Assembly (NCBI RefSeq): GCF_003990975.1
Contig: NZ_RZJR01000001.1
Coordinates: 1-64,000, forward strand
Length of the DNA: 64,000 nt
Direction: 5' to 3'
DNA from: Cohnella sp. AR92
Lineage (GTDB): Bacteria; Bacillota; Bacilli; Paenibacillales; Paenibacillaceae
Shown here piece by piece: positions 37,470 to 47,083 of the stretch. Under the pieces are notes generated by a model. That model saw only the letters and a program-made list of their open reading frames with translations, was not told the origin of the DNA and searched no databases. Position 1 is the first letter of the stretch, and every line of letters starts with the position of its first letter. Position numbers and translations under genes: made by a program.

Positions 37470-37910
37470 ATGAACATCGCTTTTTTCCTTCTGCCGAAGC
37501 AGGAGGTCGTCTGTGTGAAGGAGAGTGCCACCCTCAGGCAGACGCTGGAAAGAATGGAGCATTATCGTTATACGGCGGTTCCCGTCCTAACCGACGAGGG
37601 CAGGTACGTAGGCACGGTGACGGAGGGAGACCTGCTCTGGTTCATGAAGAACCATGGCGAGCTTAGCTTCGACCAATCCCATCGCGTTCTTCTGTCCGAA
37701 GTGCCGCTGCGGCTGAATAACCGCCCCGTAAGAATCGATGCGAACATGGAGGATCTCATCTCCCTCGCAAAGACGCAGAACTTCGTTCCCGTCGTCGACG
37801 ACATGAGCAGTTTTATCGGCATTGTACGCAGAAGCGATATTATCGACTATTGCGAGAGACTTCTTATTGCGCCCGCTACGGATGAGAAGCTTCTCGGAAG
37901 GGAAGCCTAA
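37470..37910 (+). CDS. CBS-domain pair protein
   Basis: 146 residues consisting of two CBS motifs (about 1-65 and 75-137): YRYTAVPVLTDEGRYVGTVTEGDLLW and QNFVPVVDDMSSFIGIVRRSDIIDY. Stand-alone CBS pairs bind adenine nucleotides, and some bind cyclic di-AMP; the ligand here is unknown. The presence of gdpP 4 kb away is suggestive only. RBS AGAGGAGAGG. Confidence 0.85.
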   Translation: MNIAFFLLPKQEVVCVKESATLRQTLERMEHYRYTAVPVLTDEGRYVGTVTEGDLLWFMKNHGELSFDQSHRVLLSEVPLRLNNRPVRIDANMEDLISLAKTQNFVPVVDDMSSFIGIVRRSDIIDYCERLLIAPATDEKLLGREA

Positions 37911-37974
37911 GAGCATACTCGCTGACGATTGCCCCAAGCCATCCATTACTTGAAGCGAGAGTATGGAGGACCGA

Positions 37975-39966
37975 ATGACAAGGAAGCCAACCTACGGATC
38001 GCGCAAGATCCGGATCTTCTTGTTATCGGGTGCGGCAATGGCGTTGGCGCTAGCTGGTGCTCTGTGGTTAGGCGGCCTATCGAATACGCAATCCACCGGT
38101 GCACCCTCCGTGAACGACACGGAGGGTGTTCTCGTCGCAGGCAACCCTCAAGGCAGCCGTTCTGCCGACAAGCCAGCAGCGCTTCCATCCGCGCCGAACT
38201 TGCCCCCCGCTACCCAAGAAGAATTGAACGCCGTTTACGACATCGTGATTCGCGGCGGCAGGGTCGTCAACCCGGAGACCGGGCTCGACCGAGAAGGACT
38301 TAACGTGGCCGTCAAGGGCGGCACGATCGCGCTCGTTACCGATCGAGAAGTGAAGGGCCGTAGAACGATCGATGCCAAGGGCTTGGTCGTGGCGCCGGGA
38401 TTCATCGACAACCTGAGCTACGATCCCAATCCTCTGGGCGTCTGGAACAAGATCGCGGACGGAGTTACCGGCAATATCGCGATGCACGGAGGAACGTCTT
38501 CGCCGGAGAAGTGGTATTCCTACTATACCCGGATCAAGACGCCGCTTCACTTCGGCGCGTCGTTCTTCTATACCCAAGCGCGCAACCAATTCTCCATCAG
38601 CCGGTACGATCCGGCGACTCCCGTGCAGAGCGAGCTTCTGGTCGAACAGGCCGAGAAGGCGCTGAACGACGGGGCGCTAGGCATCTCCTTCAGCTTGGAG
38701 TACGTTCCCGGAATCGGCCCTTCCGAGATTCTGCCGCTCATGAGATTGGCCTACGAGTATAACGTCCCCGTCTATTTCCATGCCCGTTATTCGGATATGG
38801 AGGAACCGGGAACGAACATCGAGGCGATCCAGGAGCTGATCGACTACGCGAAGCAGACCGGCGCTTCCGTCCATGTGGATCATATCAACAGCACGGGAGG
38901 CACCTTCTCCATGAAGCAGTCGCTTGCGATGCTGGAAGAGGCAAGAGCCAAGGGTCTCGACTTGACGGCCTGTACATATCCTTACGATTACTGGGGAACG
39001 TATCTCAACTCGGCCCGGTTCGACGAAGGCTGGCAGCAGCGATTCCGGATCGGCTACCACGACCTTCAGATCGCGGGAACTCAGGAGCGCTTAACGGAGC
39101 CGACGTTCAAGGCCTACCAGAAACAAGGCAAGCTGGCGGTCGCCTATGCAATCCCTGAGCAGGATATCATGGATTCGCTGGCCTCGCCGTTCGTCATGAT
39201 CGGCAGCGATGCGATTCTCGAGCCGGGACTGAACAATCACCCCAGGGCGTCGGGCACGTTCGCGCGTACGGTCGGCCTTTACGCTAGGGACCATGCGGTG
39301 ATCTCCTTGATCGACGCGATCGGCAAGATGACGCTGCTGCCGGCCCAGCGGCTGGAGAAACAAGCGCCGGCCTTGAGGAAGAAGGGAAGAATCGGGCCCG
39401 GAATGGATGCGGATATCGTGATCTTCGATTACGGGAAGATAAGCGACCGCTCCACGGTCGAGAAGCCGGAGCTCCCTTCGGAAGGCATTCGGTATGTACT
39501 GATCGGGGGCAAGGTCGTTCTCGACGGGCAAGGCCTGCACAAGAACGTTCGGGCCGGCCAACCGATTCGCAGCGAATTTGTCCGTTATGAAGGGCCCGGC
39601 GGTCTTCTGACGCTGGAGAGGGGAACGGAAGCGGTCTCGGTTCCAATCGTAAGGTTCAGAGGTTCCGAATATGTCGACTCAGAAGTCCTGAAGGCATTCG
39701 GCTATTCTCTGAAGTGGAACGCAGAGACGAAGATGCTGCGGGTTGGCGAAGACCGGTCGAGAATCCATCTCGGGCAGATGCAGCTTCCGGAGCCCCAGCC
39801 TCACCAGCTGATGCTGGAGCGGGGCTATAAACTGAAGTGGGAGGGCGGAGAAGCCGATATGCTCTCTATCGGAAGCCGGAGTTACGCGGGGCTAGGAACG
39901 TTGGAGAGCATGGGCATTCGGCTGACGAAGAACGAAGAGGGATGGATGGTTTCCGTAACCGAATAA
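37975..39966 (+). CDS. Secreted N-acyl-D-amino-acid deacylase-like amidohydrolase with copper-amine-oxidase-like C domain
   Basis: 663 residues from ATG 37975 (GGAGG 5 bases upstream; another ATG at 37963). N-terminal membrane/signal helix (about 14-34), then an amidohydrolase barrel (about 75-525). The usual HxH after VAPGFID is NLS here, and the NCG cysteine region reads MHG. The later FHARYSD, HVDHIN and IGSDA ligand regions and NNHPRASGTFARTVGLYAR are kept. Residues 540-663 resemble a copper-amine-oxidase N-like stalk domain. D-aminoacylase relatives cleave N-acyl-D-amino acids, but the changed metal site makes the substrate uncertain. Confidence 0.82.
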   Translation: MTRKPTYGSRKIRIFLLSGAAMALALAGALWLGGLSNTQSTGAPSVNDTEGVLVAGNPQGSRSADKPAALPSAPNLPPATQEELNAVYDIVIRGGRVVNPETGLDREGLNVAVKGGTIALVTDREVKGRRTIDAKGLVVAPGFIDNLSYDPNPLGVWNKIADGVTGNIAMHGGTSSPEKWYSYYTRIKTPLHFGASFFYTQARNQFSISRYDPATPVQSELLVEQAEKALNDGALGISFSLEYVPGIGPSEILPLMRLAYEYNVPVYFHARYSDMEEPGTNIEAIQELIDYAKQTGASVHVDHINSTGGTFSMKQSLAMLEEARAKGLDLTACTYPYDYWGTYLNSARFDEGWQQRFRIGYHDLQIAGTQERLTEPTFKAYQKQGKLAVAYAIPEQDIMDSLASPFVMIGSDAILEPGLNNHPRASGTFARTVGLYARDHAVISLIDAIGKMTLLPAQRLEKQAPALRKKGRIGPGMDADIVIFDYGKISDRSTVEKPELPSEGIRYVLIGGKVVLDGQGLHKNVRAGQPIRSEFVRYEGPGGLLTLERGTEAVSVPIVRFRGSEYVDSEVLKAFGYSLKWNAETKMLRVGEDRSRIHLGQMQLPEPQPHQLMLERGYKLKWEGGEADMLSIGSRSYAGLGTLESMGIRLTKNEEGWMVSVTE

Positions 39967-39976
39967 TAAAGATCCG

Positions 39977-40020
39977 GCAGCAGGAGAAGGTCCCGCGGAG
40001 GGGCCCATCTCCTGCTGCTT
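39977..40020 (+). terminator. Hairpin after the amidohydrolase gene
   Basis: GCAGCAGGAGA (39977-39987) and TCTCCTGCTGC (40008-40018) pair perfectly over 11 bp with a 20-base loop. The T tail is short. Confidence 0.65.
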
Positions 40021-40096
40021 CTATGAGAGGGCTTACAATGGGTGGTCCGTCCGATTCCTCGGGACGGCATCGGATCGGCCGCTCCTTGCTGCTCAT

Positions 40097-40126
40097 AGTA
40101 GATACTGGGCGATTATATGATATAAT
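40097..40126 (+). promoter_or_regulatory. Promoter of the MazG-like/yybS/gdpP unit
   Basis: TATAAT (40121-40126) preceded at 17-bp spacing by GTAGAT within TAGTAGATACTG, the same 12-mer found at the same distance before the small peptide gene at 25540. Confidence 0.5.
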
Positions 40127-40187
40127 GAAGATTGCAGCTTTCTGGGCAGACCCGCGAAGATTAGCTTGGAGAGGATGAGTTCAAGCC

Positions 40188-40490
40188 ATGGAACGCGAAG
40201 CGGATGTCGCCACTCGAGCCAGGCTCATCGAGTGGCTGAAGACGGAAGTGGCCGATCAAGAGGCAAGGTTGTTCAAAGCGATGTGGGACGGAAGCCGGGC
40301 CCGCATCACCGATAGCTTGGCGGGCTTGCTCGCATCCAGTTACATTCTGGGCAGGCGTCTCGGCATCTCCTATCGGGACCTGGACGCGGCCTTGGCCGAG
40401 AAGCTGGCTAAGCTCAAGCAAGAAGGACATCAGCTGGAGGATCTGTATCGGGATCTATCCGCCTTGGAAGAACATATCCGCAAGAGGTGA
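40188..40490 (+). CDS. MazG-like family protein
   Basis: 100 residues, almost all helical. EWLKTEVADQEARLFKAMWDG and SLAGLLASSYILGRRLGISYRDLDAALAEKLAKL match the MazG-like proteins of Paenibacillaceae, small relatives of all-alpha NTP pyrophosphatases. The usual ExxE/ExxD metal motif of active MazG is not evident. It ends 5 bases before the yybS start. Confidence 0.75.
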   Translation: MEREADVATRARLIEWLKTEVADQEARLFKAMWDGSRARITDSLAGLLASSYILGRRLGISYRDLDAALAEKLAKLKQEGHQLEDLYRDLSALEEHIRKR

Positions 40491-40495
40491 CCCTG

Positions 40496-41410
40496 TTGAA
40501 TATTGGGTGGAAGTCCGTGGCGTGGAGCGCGGCAGCGTTGCTTGTGCTGCTCAGCATCCCCACCCCGTTTGTCGCCATAACCCTATTTCTGATCATGGTG
40601 CCGATGGTTATCCTTTACACCATGCTCAAACCGATTTCGTTCGCCATCCACATCGCAGGCGTCGGAGTCGCCGCTTTCGCGTTTTTGGGAGCTTACTCCC
40701 TTCTGCCGCTGGTGTTCGGCTTATTCTTCCTCATCCCATCGGTCGTGATGGGGCACCTTTACAAGAGGAGAGCGCCCGCCAGGACGGTCGTCACCGTTAC
40801 AATGGTTGTCGTTCTCGTTCAACTGCTCGTCGAGCTTGTGATTTTCTCGATTCAATACGATCTGAATTTGTCATCGGAATTGGCCGGCCTGTTCGAGGAT
40901 TTCCTGAATCGGCTTGAGACCAACACGGTGATGCCCGCCGATTGGGTGTCGGAGACATCGGTCTACGTGGGCGATACCATCACGAAGATGCTTCCGGCGG
41001 TTCTGCTGCTCTCTTCGTTTATGATGGCCGTGATCACTCACGTGATTGCAAGGCGCGGCCTCGGGCTTATGGGCATCGTCGTTCCCGGCATGTCGGCCAT
41101 GAGGAACTGGATGCTTCCGCGCAGTTTGATTTTCTACTATCTGATCGCTTTGCTCCTTAGCTTTACGATCTCCCCTGACAGCACGGGGTTCTGGAGCACG
41201 GTAACCGCTAACGCCGTTCCGGTTCTGCAGTTCGCCTTCACGATCCAGTCGATGGCCTTCTTCTTCTACTTGGCCGACGTCAAGAAGTGGAACAAAGCCG
41301 TACCCGTCACCATAAACGTGATCCTGCTGCTGATTTTCCCGCCATTCTACTTCATCGGGCTCCTCGACGCGGCATTCCCTATTCGCAAGAACTTCGTCAA
41401 GAAAGGCTGA
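40496..41410 (+). CDS. yybS: YybS family membrane protein (DUF2232)
   Basis: 304 residues with about eight membrane helices; polar loops are short. The family precedes gdpP and rplI in Bacillales and shows ECF-transporter S-component-like topology; function unknown. TTG 40496 is chosen because AAGAGGTGA lies 6 bases upstream; the GTG at 40487 is inside that site. Confidence 0.85.
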   Translation: MNIGWKSVAWSAAALLVLLSIPTPFVAITLFLIMVPMVILYTMLKPISFAIHIAGVGVAAFAFLGAYSLLPLVFGLFFLIPSVVMGHLYKRRAPARTVVTVTMVVVLVQLLVELVIFSIQYDLNLSSELAGLFEDFLNRLETNTVMPADWVSETSVYVGDTITKMLPAVLLLSSFMMAVITHVIARRGLGLMGIVVPGMSAMRNWMLPRSLIFYYLIALLLSFTISPDSTGFWSTVTANAVPVLQFAFTIQSMAFFFYLADVKKWNKAVPVTINVILLLIFPPFYFIGLLDAAFPIRKNFVKKG

Positions 41411-41559
41411 TCCTCCCGGCGGGCCTCGCGCCCGCCCGGCTGGACGCCAAGCGCCGTTACGGACAGGATGCCGAAGGCATAAGGTGCGGCATGGACATAC
41501 ATTGAGACCGGACCAAGCAGTGACAGGCACGGTCGGCATAAAGGGAGCGAAGCTTTAAC

Positions 41560-43530
41560 ATGCCTAAGTTTCTCGTTCATCGTTGGCATGGCATGCATAC
41601 CGTATGGGCAATGGTGCTGGTTCTGTTGTTGACCGTCGCCCTTGCATGGTATGAGTGGGTATTGGGACTGGTGGGGTTGGTGCTAGGGGGCGCCATCGGC
41701 GTTTATTCGGTGCTGGCCGAACGGGCGTTCCGGAGAGACCTGAACGATTACGTGCTTACGCTGTCCCATCGCATCAAGGGAGTCGCGAACGACGTGATCG
41801 GCACGCTTCCCTTCGGCATTATTCTTTATAACGAGGACAAGGAAGTCCAGTGGCATAATTCCTACATCTCCGCTATATCCGGCCGTACCTCGGTAACCGG
41901 AACGCCTCTGCCGGAATTATTCCCCGGGGTGACGATCCCGGTGAAGGAGAAGGACCCGAATCGCGCGGAGACGACGATAAACGGAAGGATTTACGAGTTG
42001 CTCTTTCGCCAGCAAGAGCGCATGCTGTATATCAAGGATATAACCGAGCAATGGACGATCTCCAAGAAGTACGAAGACGAGAAGCTGGCGCTAGGGATCG
42101 TCATGCTCGACAACCTGGAGGAAGTCGCCCAGGGGATGGATGAGCAGCAGCGCGCCATCATGCTGTCTAAGGTAGCCGGGGAGATCACGGAATGGGCCAA
42201 CAAGTACGGACTATTCCTCAGGAGACTCTCTTCGGACAAGTACATGGTCGTAACGAACCAGCTCGCCCTGAAGCAGCTGGAGCAATCCCGTTTCGAGCTT
42301 CTGGACGAAGTCAGGGAGCTGACGATGAACCTGAAGCTGCCGCTCACGCTCTCGATCGGCTTCGCTTCGGGCAGCGACTCCGTGGTCGAGCTCGGGCAGC
42401 TGTCGCAAGGCAGCCTCGATATCGCGCTAGGCCGCGGCGGAGACCAAGCCGTCGTCAAATTCGGCCAGCGGCAGAGCTTCTACGGCGGCAAGAGCAACGC
42501 GATAGAGAAGCGAACGAGGGTGAGGGCGCGGGTCATCTCCCACGCGCTGCGCGACCTGATGAAGGAGAGCGACAACGTCATAATCATGGGGCACAAGATG
42601 CCCGACATGGACGCGGTCGGCGCGGCTATCGGAGTGGTAAAGGCGGCTCAGCAGTTCGGCAAGGAAGCGTTCATCGTGCTCGAAGGGATCAACCCGGCCA
42701 TTCAGAAGATGATGGATATGCTCCGGGAAGACGATAAACTGTTTAAGCGGTTCATTACGCCGGAGCACGCCATGAGTCTGACGAGCAAGCGGTCGCTGGC
42801 CGTCGTCGTCGACACGCATCGGGCATCCATGGTGGCGGAGCCGAAGCTTCTTCAGCTGACGGACCGCATCGTCCTGGTGGATCACCACCGCCGAAGCGAG
42901 GAGTTCATCGACGATGCCGTGCTGGTCTACATGGAGCCTTACGCATCCTCCACTTGCGAGCTGGTGACCGAGCTTCTCCAGTACATCCACGAGCGCGTCG
43001 TGCTCGAGGTTCGGGAAGCGACCGCGCTGCTCGCCGGCATTACGGTGGACACGAAGAGCTTCGCGCTCCGCACGGGCTCGCGAACGTTCGAGGCCGCCTC
43101 CTTCCTGCGCCGGAACGGAGCCGATCCGATTCTTATTCAGCGGATGCTGAAGGAGGATCTGGAGGAGTACATCAAGAAGGCGGAGATCATTCAGCACGCG
43201 GAGACGTTCCGCGATCATATCGCGATCGCGGTTGCCGACACCGGCAAGCCGATTCCGCAACTGCTTATCGCCCAGGCGGCCGATACGCTTCTCAATATGA
43301 CGGGAATCAAAGCTTCCTTCGTCATTGGAATGAGGCCGGATGGGCAGGTCGGCATCAGCGCCCGCTCGCTCGGGCAGATCAACGTTCAGGTCGTGATGGA
43401 GCGTCTGGGCGGAGGAGGGCATCTCTCCAACGCCGCCTGCCAGATGCAGGGCAAGACGGTTCAGGAAGTGGCCGCGAAGCTTAAGCAAGTACTCAAAGAA
43501 TTCGAGGGAAAAGAGGGGATACTGGAATGA
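41560..43530 (+). CDS. gdpP: Cyclic-di-AMP phosphodiesterase GdpP
   Basis: 656 residues. Two N-terminal membrane helices (about 12-55), a PAS domain (about 80-150), a degenerate GGDEF domain (about 170-300), and DHH/DHHA1 phosphodiesterase domains (about 340-650) with [22 protein letters not shown] and [11 protein letters not shown]. It degrades cyclic di-AMP, a signal for potassium and cell-wall control. Its stop overlaps the rplI start (ATGA). Confidence 0.96.
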   Translation: MPKFLVHRWHGMHTVWAMVLVLLLTVALAWYEWVLGLVGLVLGGAIGVYSVLAERAFRRDLNDYVLTLSHRIKGVANDVIGTLPFGIILYNEDKEVQWHNSYISAISGRTSVTGTPLPELFPGVTIPVKEKDPNRAETTINGRIYELLFRQQERMLYIKDITEQWTISKKYEDEKLALGIVMLDNLEEVAQGMDEQQRAIMLSKVAGEITEWANKYGLFLRRLSSDKYMVVTNQLALKQLEQSRFELLDEVRELTMNLKLPLTLSIGFASGSDSVVELGQLSQGSLDIALGRGGDQAVVKFGQRQSFYGGKSNAIEKRTRVRARVISHALRDLMKESDNVIIMGHKMPDMDAVGAAIGVVKAAQQFGKEAFIVLEGINPAIQKMMDMLREDDKLFKRFITPEHAMSLTSKRSLAVVVDTHRASMVAEPKLLQLTDRIVLVDHHRRSEEFIDDAVLVYMEPYASSTCELVTELLQYIHERVVLEVREATALLAGITVDTKSFALRTGSRTFEAASFLRRNGADPILIQRMLKEDLEEYIKKAEIIQHAETFRDHIAIAVADTGKPIPQLLIAQAADTLLNMTGIKASFVIGMRPDGQVGISARSLGQINVQVVMERLGGGGHLSNAACQMQGKTVQEVAAKLKQVLKEFEGKEGILE

Positions 43531-43970
43531 AGGTCATTTTTCTCCAGGATGTGAAGGGTCAAGGCAAGAAGGGCGAAGTGAAGGAAGTATCGGAAGGCTA
43601 CGCACGCAACTTCCTCCTCCCTAAGGGATATGTTCAGCTCGCTACGGATGGAGCCAAGAAGACGCTCGATCAGATCAACCTGTCCGTTCAGAAGCACAAG
43701 GACAAGGAGAAGGCCGACGCGAAGGCGCTGGCCGAGAAGCTGGCGGAGATGACGATCGTCGTCAAGGCGAAGTCCGGCGAAGGCGGCCGCCTGTTCGGAG
43801 CGATTACGAGCAAGCAGATCGCGGAAGCGCTGGAGAGCCAGAAGATCGTCATCGACAAGCGGAAGATCGAGCTGGGCGATCCGATTCGCACGCTCGGCGT
43901 CACGAAGGTTCCGCTTAAATTGCATCCGGAAGTAAAGGGCACTCTAAACGTGCAAGTCGTGGAGGAATAA
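43527..43970 (+). CDS. rplI: 50S ribosomal protein L9
   Basis: 147 residues. [21 protein letters not shown]... and [13 protein letters not shown] form the N-terminal RNA-binding domain, then a long connecting helix and the C-terminal domain. Overlaps gdpP by 4 bases and precedes dnaB by 4 bases. Confidence 0.98.
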   Translation: MKVIFLQDVKGQGKKGEVKEVSEGYARNFLLPKGYVQLATDGAKKTLDQINLSVQKHKDKEKADAKALAEKLAEMTIVVKAKSGEGGRLFGAITSKQIAEALESQKIVIDKRKIELGDPIRTLGVTKVPLKLHPEVKGTLNVQVVEE

Positions 43971-43974
43971 GGGC

Positions 43975-45336
43975 ATGAACATGAGCGGGGAAACGATCAT
44001 GTTCGATCGGGTTCCGCCCCAGAACCTGGAGGCGGAGCAGGCGGTGCTTGGCGCCATCCTGCTGGAGACCGAAGCCTTGATCACGTCGATGGAGCGGCTG
44101 AAGCCGGAAGACTTCTACAGCGTCGCCCACCAACGGATCTACGAGGTTATGCTCGATCTGAACGACGACAACGAACCCCTTGACCTGATCACGCTCACGG
44201 CGAAGCTGCAAGACCGCGCTCAGCTGGAGGAGGTCGGCGGGGTTACCTATCTGGCGAAGCTCGCCCACGCCGTTCCGACGGCTGCTAACGTGGAATATTA
44301 CGCTCAGATCGTCGAAGAGAAGTCGCTTCTGCGCCGCCTGATCCGCACCGCGACCCAGATCGTATCCAACGGATACGCGGGCGAGGACGAGATCGGCACG
44401 CTGATCAACGATGCCGAGCAGCGAATCATGGAAATCTCGAACCGCAAATCTTCATCGGGCTTCATCAGCATTCGCGATGTGCTCATGGAAGTGTTCGACC
44501 GGGTCGAGTTCCTCTACAACCATAAAGGCGGAACGACCGGCATCCCGTCCGGCTTCCGCGATCTCGACAAGATGACGGCCGGCTTCCAGCGAAGCGATCT
44601 GATCATCGTGGCCGCCCGTCCTTCCGTAGGGAAGACGGCGTTCGCCCTGAACATCGCGCAGAACGTGGCGGTGCGGGCCGGAGAGACCGTAGCGATCTTC
44701 AGTCTCGAAATGTCCGCCGCCCAGCTCGTACAGCGGATGGTGTGCGCCGAATCGAACGTCGACGCGGGCCGGATGCGGACCGGCTATCTGGAGGGCGACG
44801 ACTGGGAGAAGCTGACGATGGCGATCGGGGCTCTGTCCGAGGCTCAAGTGTACATCGACGATACCCCCGGCATTACCGTGGCGGATATTCGCGCGAAGTG
44901 CCGCCGCCTCAAGAAGGAGAAGAACCTCGGGATGATTCTGATCGACTACCTGCAGCTGATCCAAGGCCGCGGCAAAGCCGGGGAGAACCGGCAGCAGGAA
45001 GTCTCCGAAATCTCGCGTACGCTGAAGCAGATCGCCAGAGAGCTGGAAGTGCCGGTCATCGCGCTGTCGCAGCTGTCGCGGGGCGTCGAGCAGCGTCAGG
45101 ACAAGCGCCCGATGATGTCCGACCTTCGGGAATCGGGATCGATCGAGCAGGACGCCGATATCGTCGCTTTCTTGTATCGGGATGATTATTATAACCAAGA
45201 TACGGAGAAAAAGAATATTATCGAGATCATTATCGCCAAGCAGCGTAACGGTCCGGTAGGCACGGTAGAGCTGGTCTTCCTCAAGAGCTTCAACAAGTTC
45301 GTCAGTCTTGACCGTTCTCATGACGAAAGTGCATAA
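43975..45336 (+). CDS. dnaB: Replicative DNA helicase
   Basis: 453 residues: N-terminal domain (PPQNLEAEQAVLGAILLE, about 15-110), linker, and RecA-like motor with Walker A ARPSVGKTAFAL (about 214-225) and GMILIDYLQLIQG (Walker B). It is the hexameric fork helicase (called DnaC in Bacillus subtilis). Several Met codons near the start are possible; 43975 has AATAAGGG upstream. Confidence 0.98.
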   Translation: MNMSGETIMFDRVPPQNLEAEQAVLGAILLETEALITSMERLKPEDFYSVAHQRIYEVMLDLNDDNEPLDLITLTAKLQDRAQLEEVGGVTYLAKLAHAVPTAANVEYYAQIVEEKSLLRRLIRTATQIVSNGYAGEDEIGTLINDAEQRIMEISNRKSSSGFISIRDVLMEVFDRVEFLYNHKGGTTGIPSGFRDLDKMTAGFQRSDLIIVAARPSVGKTAFALNIAQNVAVRAGETVAIFSLEMSAAQLVQRMVCAESNVDAGRMRTGYLEGDDWEKLTMAIGALSEAQVYIDDTPGITVADIRAKCRRLKKEKNLGMILIDYLQLIQGRGKAGENRQQEVSEISRTLKQIARELEVPVIALSQLSRGVEQRQDKRPMMSDLRESGSIEQDADIVAFLYRDDYYNQDTEKKNIIEIIIAKQRNGPVGTVELVFLKSFNKFVSLDRSHDESA

Positions 45337-45356
45337 TAACGAATTTATTTGTGAAT

Positions 45357-45400
45357 ATTTCCGAACGATTGTTTAGGCTGTTGTGGAATTGTTCGTCTTT
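45357..45400. promoter_or_regulatory. PurR operator (two inverted PurBoxes) upstream of purA
   Basis: ATTTCCGAACGAT (45357-45369) matches the Bacillus PurBox AWWWCCGAACWWT at 12 of 13 positions. An inverted box ATTGTTCGTCTTT (45388-45400) matches at 11 of 13. The 18-base gap and location just before the -35 are as in known PurR-controlled genes. Confidence 0.75.
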
Positions 45401-45403
45401 AAG

Positions 45404-45432
45404 TTGACTTCGCCTCGGTCAATTGCTACACT
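45404..45432 (+). promoter_or_regulatory. purA promoter
   Basis: TTGACT (45404-45409), 17-bp spacer, TACACT (45427-45432). It lies directly downstream of the second PurBox, giving a leader of about 155 bases. Confidence 0.75.
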
Positions 45433-45462
45433 AATCTTGCCGCCTTGCGGCCAAATGGCCGT

Positions 45463-45492
45463 GCATCGGAACGAGAGCCTCGTTGCCGATGC
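45463..45492 (+). other. Strong hairpin in the purA leader
   Basis: GCATCGG-AACGAG pairs with CTCGTT-G-CCGATGC (one bulge, three-base loop). No T-run follows. It may stabilise or regulate the leader; no known riboswitch motif is recognised. Confidence 0.5.
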
Positions 45493-45594
45493 GTTCGCGT
45501 GCGTGGTCTCCGGCAACTGGGATTCGGGGAGCGCCCGCTTGGAGGAGGCATCATCATGCCGGTTTGAGCGAATCAACCGGATGGAGGGATTGCT

Positions 45595-46881
45595 TTGTCT
45601 ACAGTAGTTGTCGTAGGAACGCAGTGGGGAGACGAAGGCAAGGGCAAGATTACGGACTTCCTGGCGGAGAAAGCGGACGTCGTCGCCCGTTATCAAGGCG
45701 GCAATAACGCCGGTCATACGATTCTTATCCAGAACAAGAAATACAAGCTCACCATGATTCCTTCCGGGATCTTCAACGAGAACAAGACTTGCGTCATCGG
45801 CAACGGGATGGTCATCAATCCGGGCGCCCTGGTGGAAGAAATCCAATATATCATCGACAACGGCTTCTCGGTCGACAACCTTCGGATCAGCGACCGCGCC
45901 CACGTCATCATGCCGTATCATATCGTGCTGGATTGCTTGGAAGAAGACCGCAAAGCAGGCAATAAGATCGGAACGACCCGCAAGGGCATCGGTCCTTGCT
46001 ATATGGATAAAGCGGCTCGCAACGGCATTCGCATCGCCGACCTGATGGTGGCGGAGGAATTCACGGAGAAGGCCCGCACCCTCATCGCGGAGAAGAACAA
46101 CGTCATCACGCAGATGTACGGCGGAGAGACGCTGGACGCCGATAAGATCATCTCCGAATACCTGGAGCTCGCCGAGAAGCTTCGTCCTTACGTGACGGAT
46201 ACTTCGGTCGTTCTGAACGACGCGATCGACGAGGGCAGGAAGGTTCTGTTCGAAGGCGCTCAAGGCGTCATGCTGGACATCGACCAAGGCACCTATCCGT
46301 TCGTCACGAGCTCGAACCCGTCCGCAGGCGGCGTCTGCATCGGCTCCGGCGTCGGTCCTTCGAAGATTCGCCAGGTTATCGGCGTTGCGAAGGCCTATAC
46401 GACCCGCGTAGGCGACGGTCCGTTCCCGACCGAGCTGCATGACGAGCTGGGCCAATGGATCCGCGACAAGGGCCATGAGTACGGCACCGTAACGGGACGT
46501 CCTCGCCGCGTCGGCTGGTTCGATACCGTCGTCGTCCGCCACGCCCGCCGCGTCAGCGGCATTACCGGCCTGTCGCTCAACTCGCTTGACGTTCTGAGCG
46601 GACTGGACACGGTTAAGATCTGCACCTCGTACCTCTATCGCGGGGAAGTCATCAACCACTACCCGGCGAATCTCAAGATTCTCGCCGAGTGCGAAGCGGT
46701 CTACGAAGAGATGCCGGGCTGGAGCGAAGACATCTCGAACGCGAGAACGCTGGAGGACCTGCCGGAGAATACTCGCCGCTACGTCGAGCGCGTGTCCGAG
46801 CTGACCGGCATTCCGATCGCGATCTTCTCCGTCGGCCGCAACCGCGAGCAGACGAACCAAGTCGCCGCAATCTACGAATAA
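45595..46881 (+). CDS. purA: Adenylosuccinate synthetase
   Basis: 428 residues. [20 protein letters not shown] (P-loop), [19 protein letters not shown] and the C-terminal [11 protein letters not shown] are diagnostic. It joins IMP and aspartate with GTP in AMP synthesis. TTG start at 45595 after GGAGGGA. Separate promoter with PurR boxes; terminator follows. Confidence 0.98.
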   Translation: MSTVVVVGTQWGDEGKGKITDFLAEKADVVARYQGGNNAGHTILIQNKKYKLTMIPSGIFNENKTCVIGNGMVINPGALVEEIQYIIDNGFSVDNLRISDRAHVIMPYHIVLDCLEEDRKAGNKIGTTRKGIGPCYMDKAARNGIRIADLMVAEEFTEKARTLIAEKNNVITQMYGGETLDADKIISEYLELAEKLRPYVTDTSVVLNDAIDEGRKVLFEGAQGVMLDIDQGTYPFVTSSNPSAGGVCIGSGVGPSKIRQVIGVAKAYTTRVGDGPFPTELHDELGQWIRDKGHEYGTVTGRPRRVGWFDTVVVRHARRVSGITGLSLNSLDVLSGLDTVKICTSYLYRGEVINHYPANLKILAECEAVYEEMPGWSEDISNARTLEDLPENTRRYVERVSELTGIPIAIFSVGRNREQTNQVAAIYE

Positions 46882-46891
46882 TCGGCTTCTG

Positions 46892-46932
46892 CCGCCCTGC
46901 ATGGACGATTCCGGTCCGGCAGGGCGGTTTTT
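46892..46932 (+). terminator. purA terminator
   Basis: CCGCCCTGC (46892-46900) and GCAGGGCGG (46919-46927), then five T residues. Confidence 0.9.
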
Positions 46933-47083
46933 GCGTTATCCGGAACGTATAAGCGGCTTCGCCGTTAGGAAGACTTCAAAAGCCTATTTCGCTTGGTTCC
47001 CCAGCATTTTCTCTCTGAGAGAATGATAGCCGGTAGGTTTGCCCATACTAAACCTATGAAAACATAGGCAGGAGGGCAATCGA

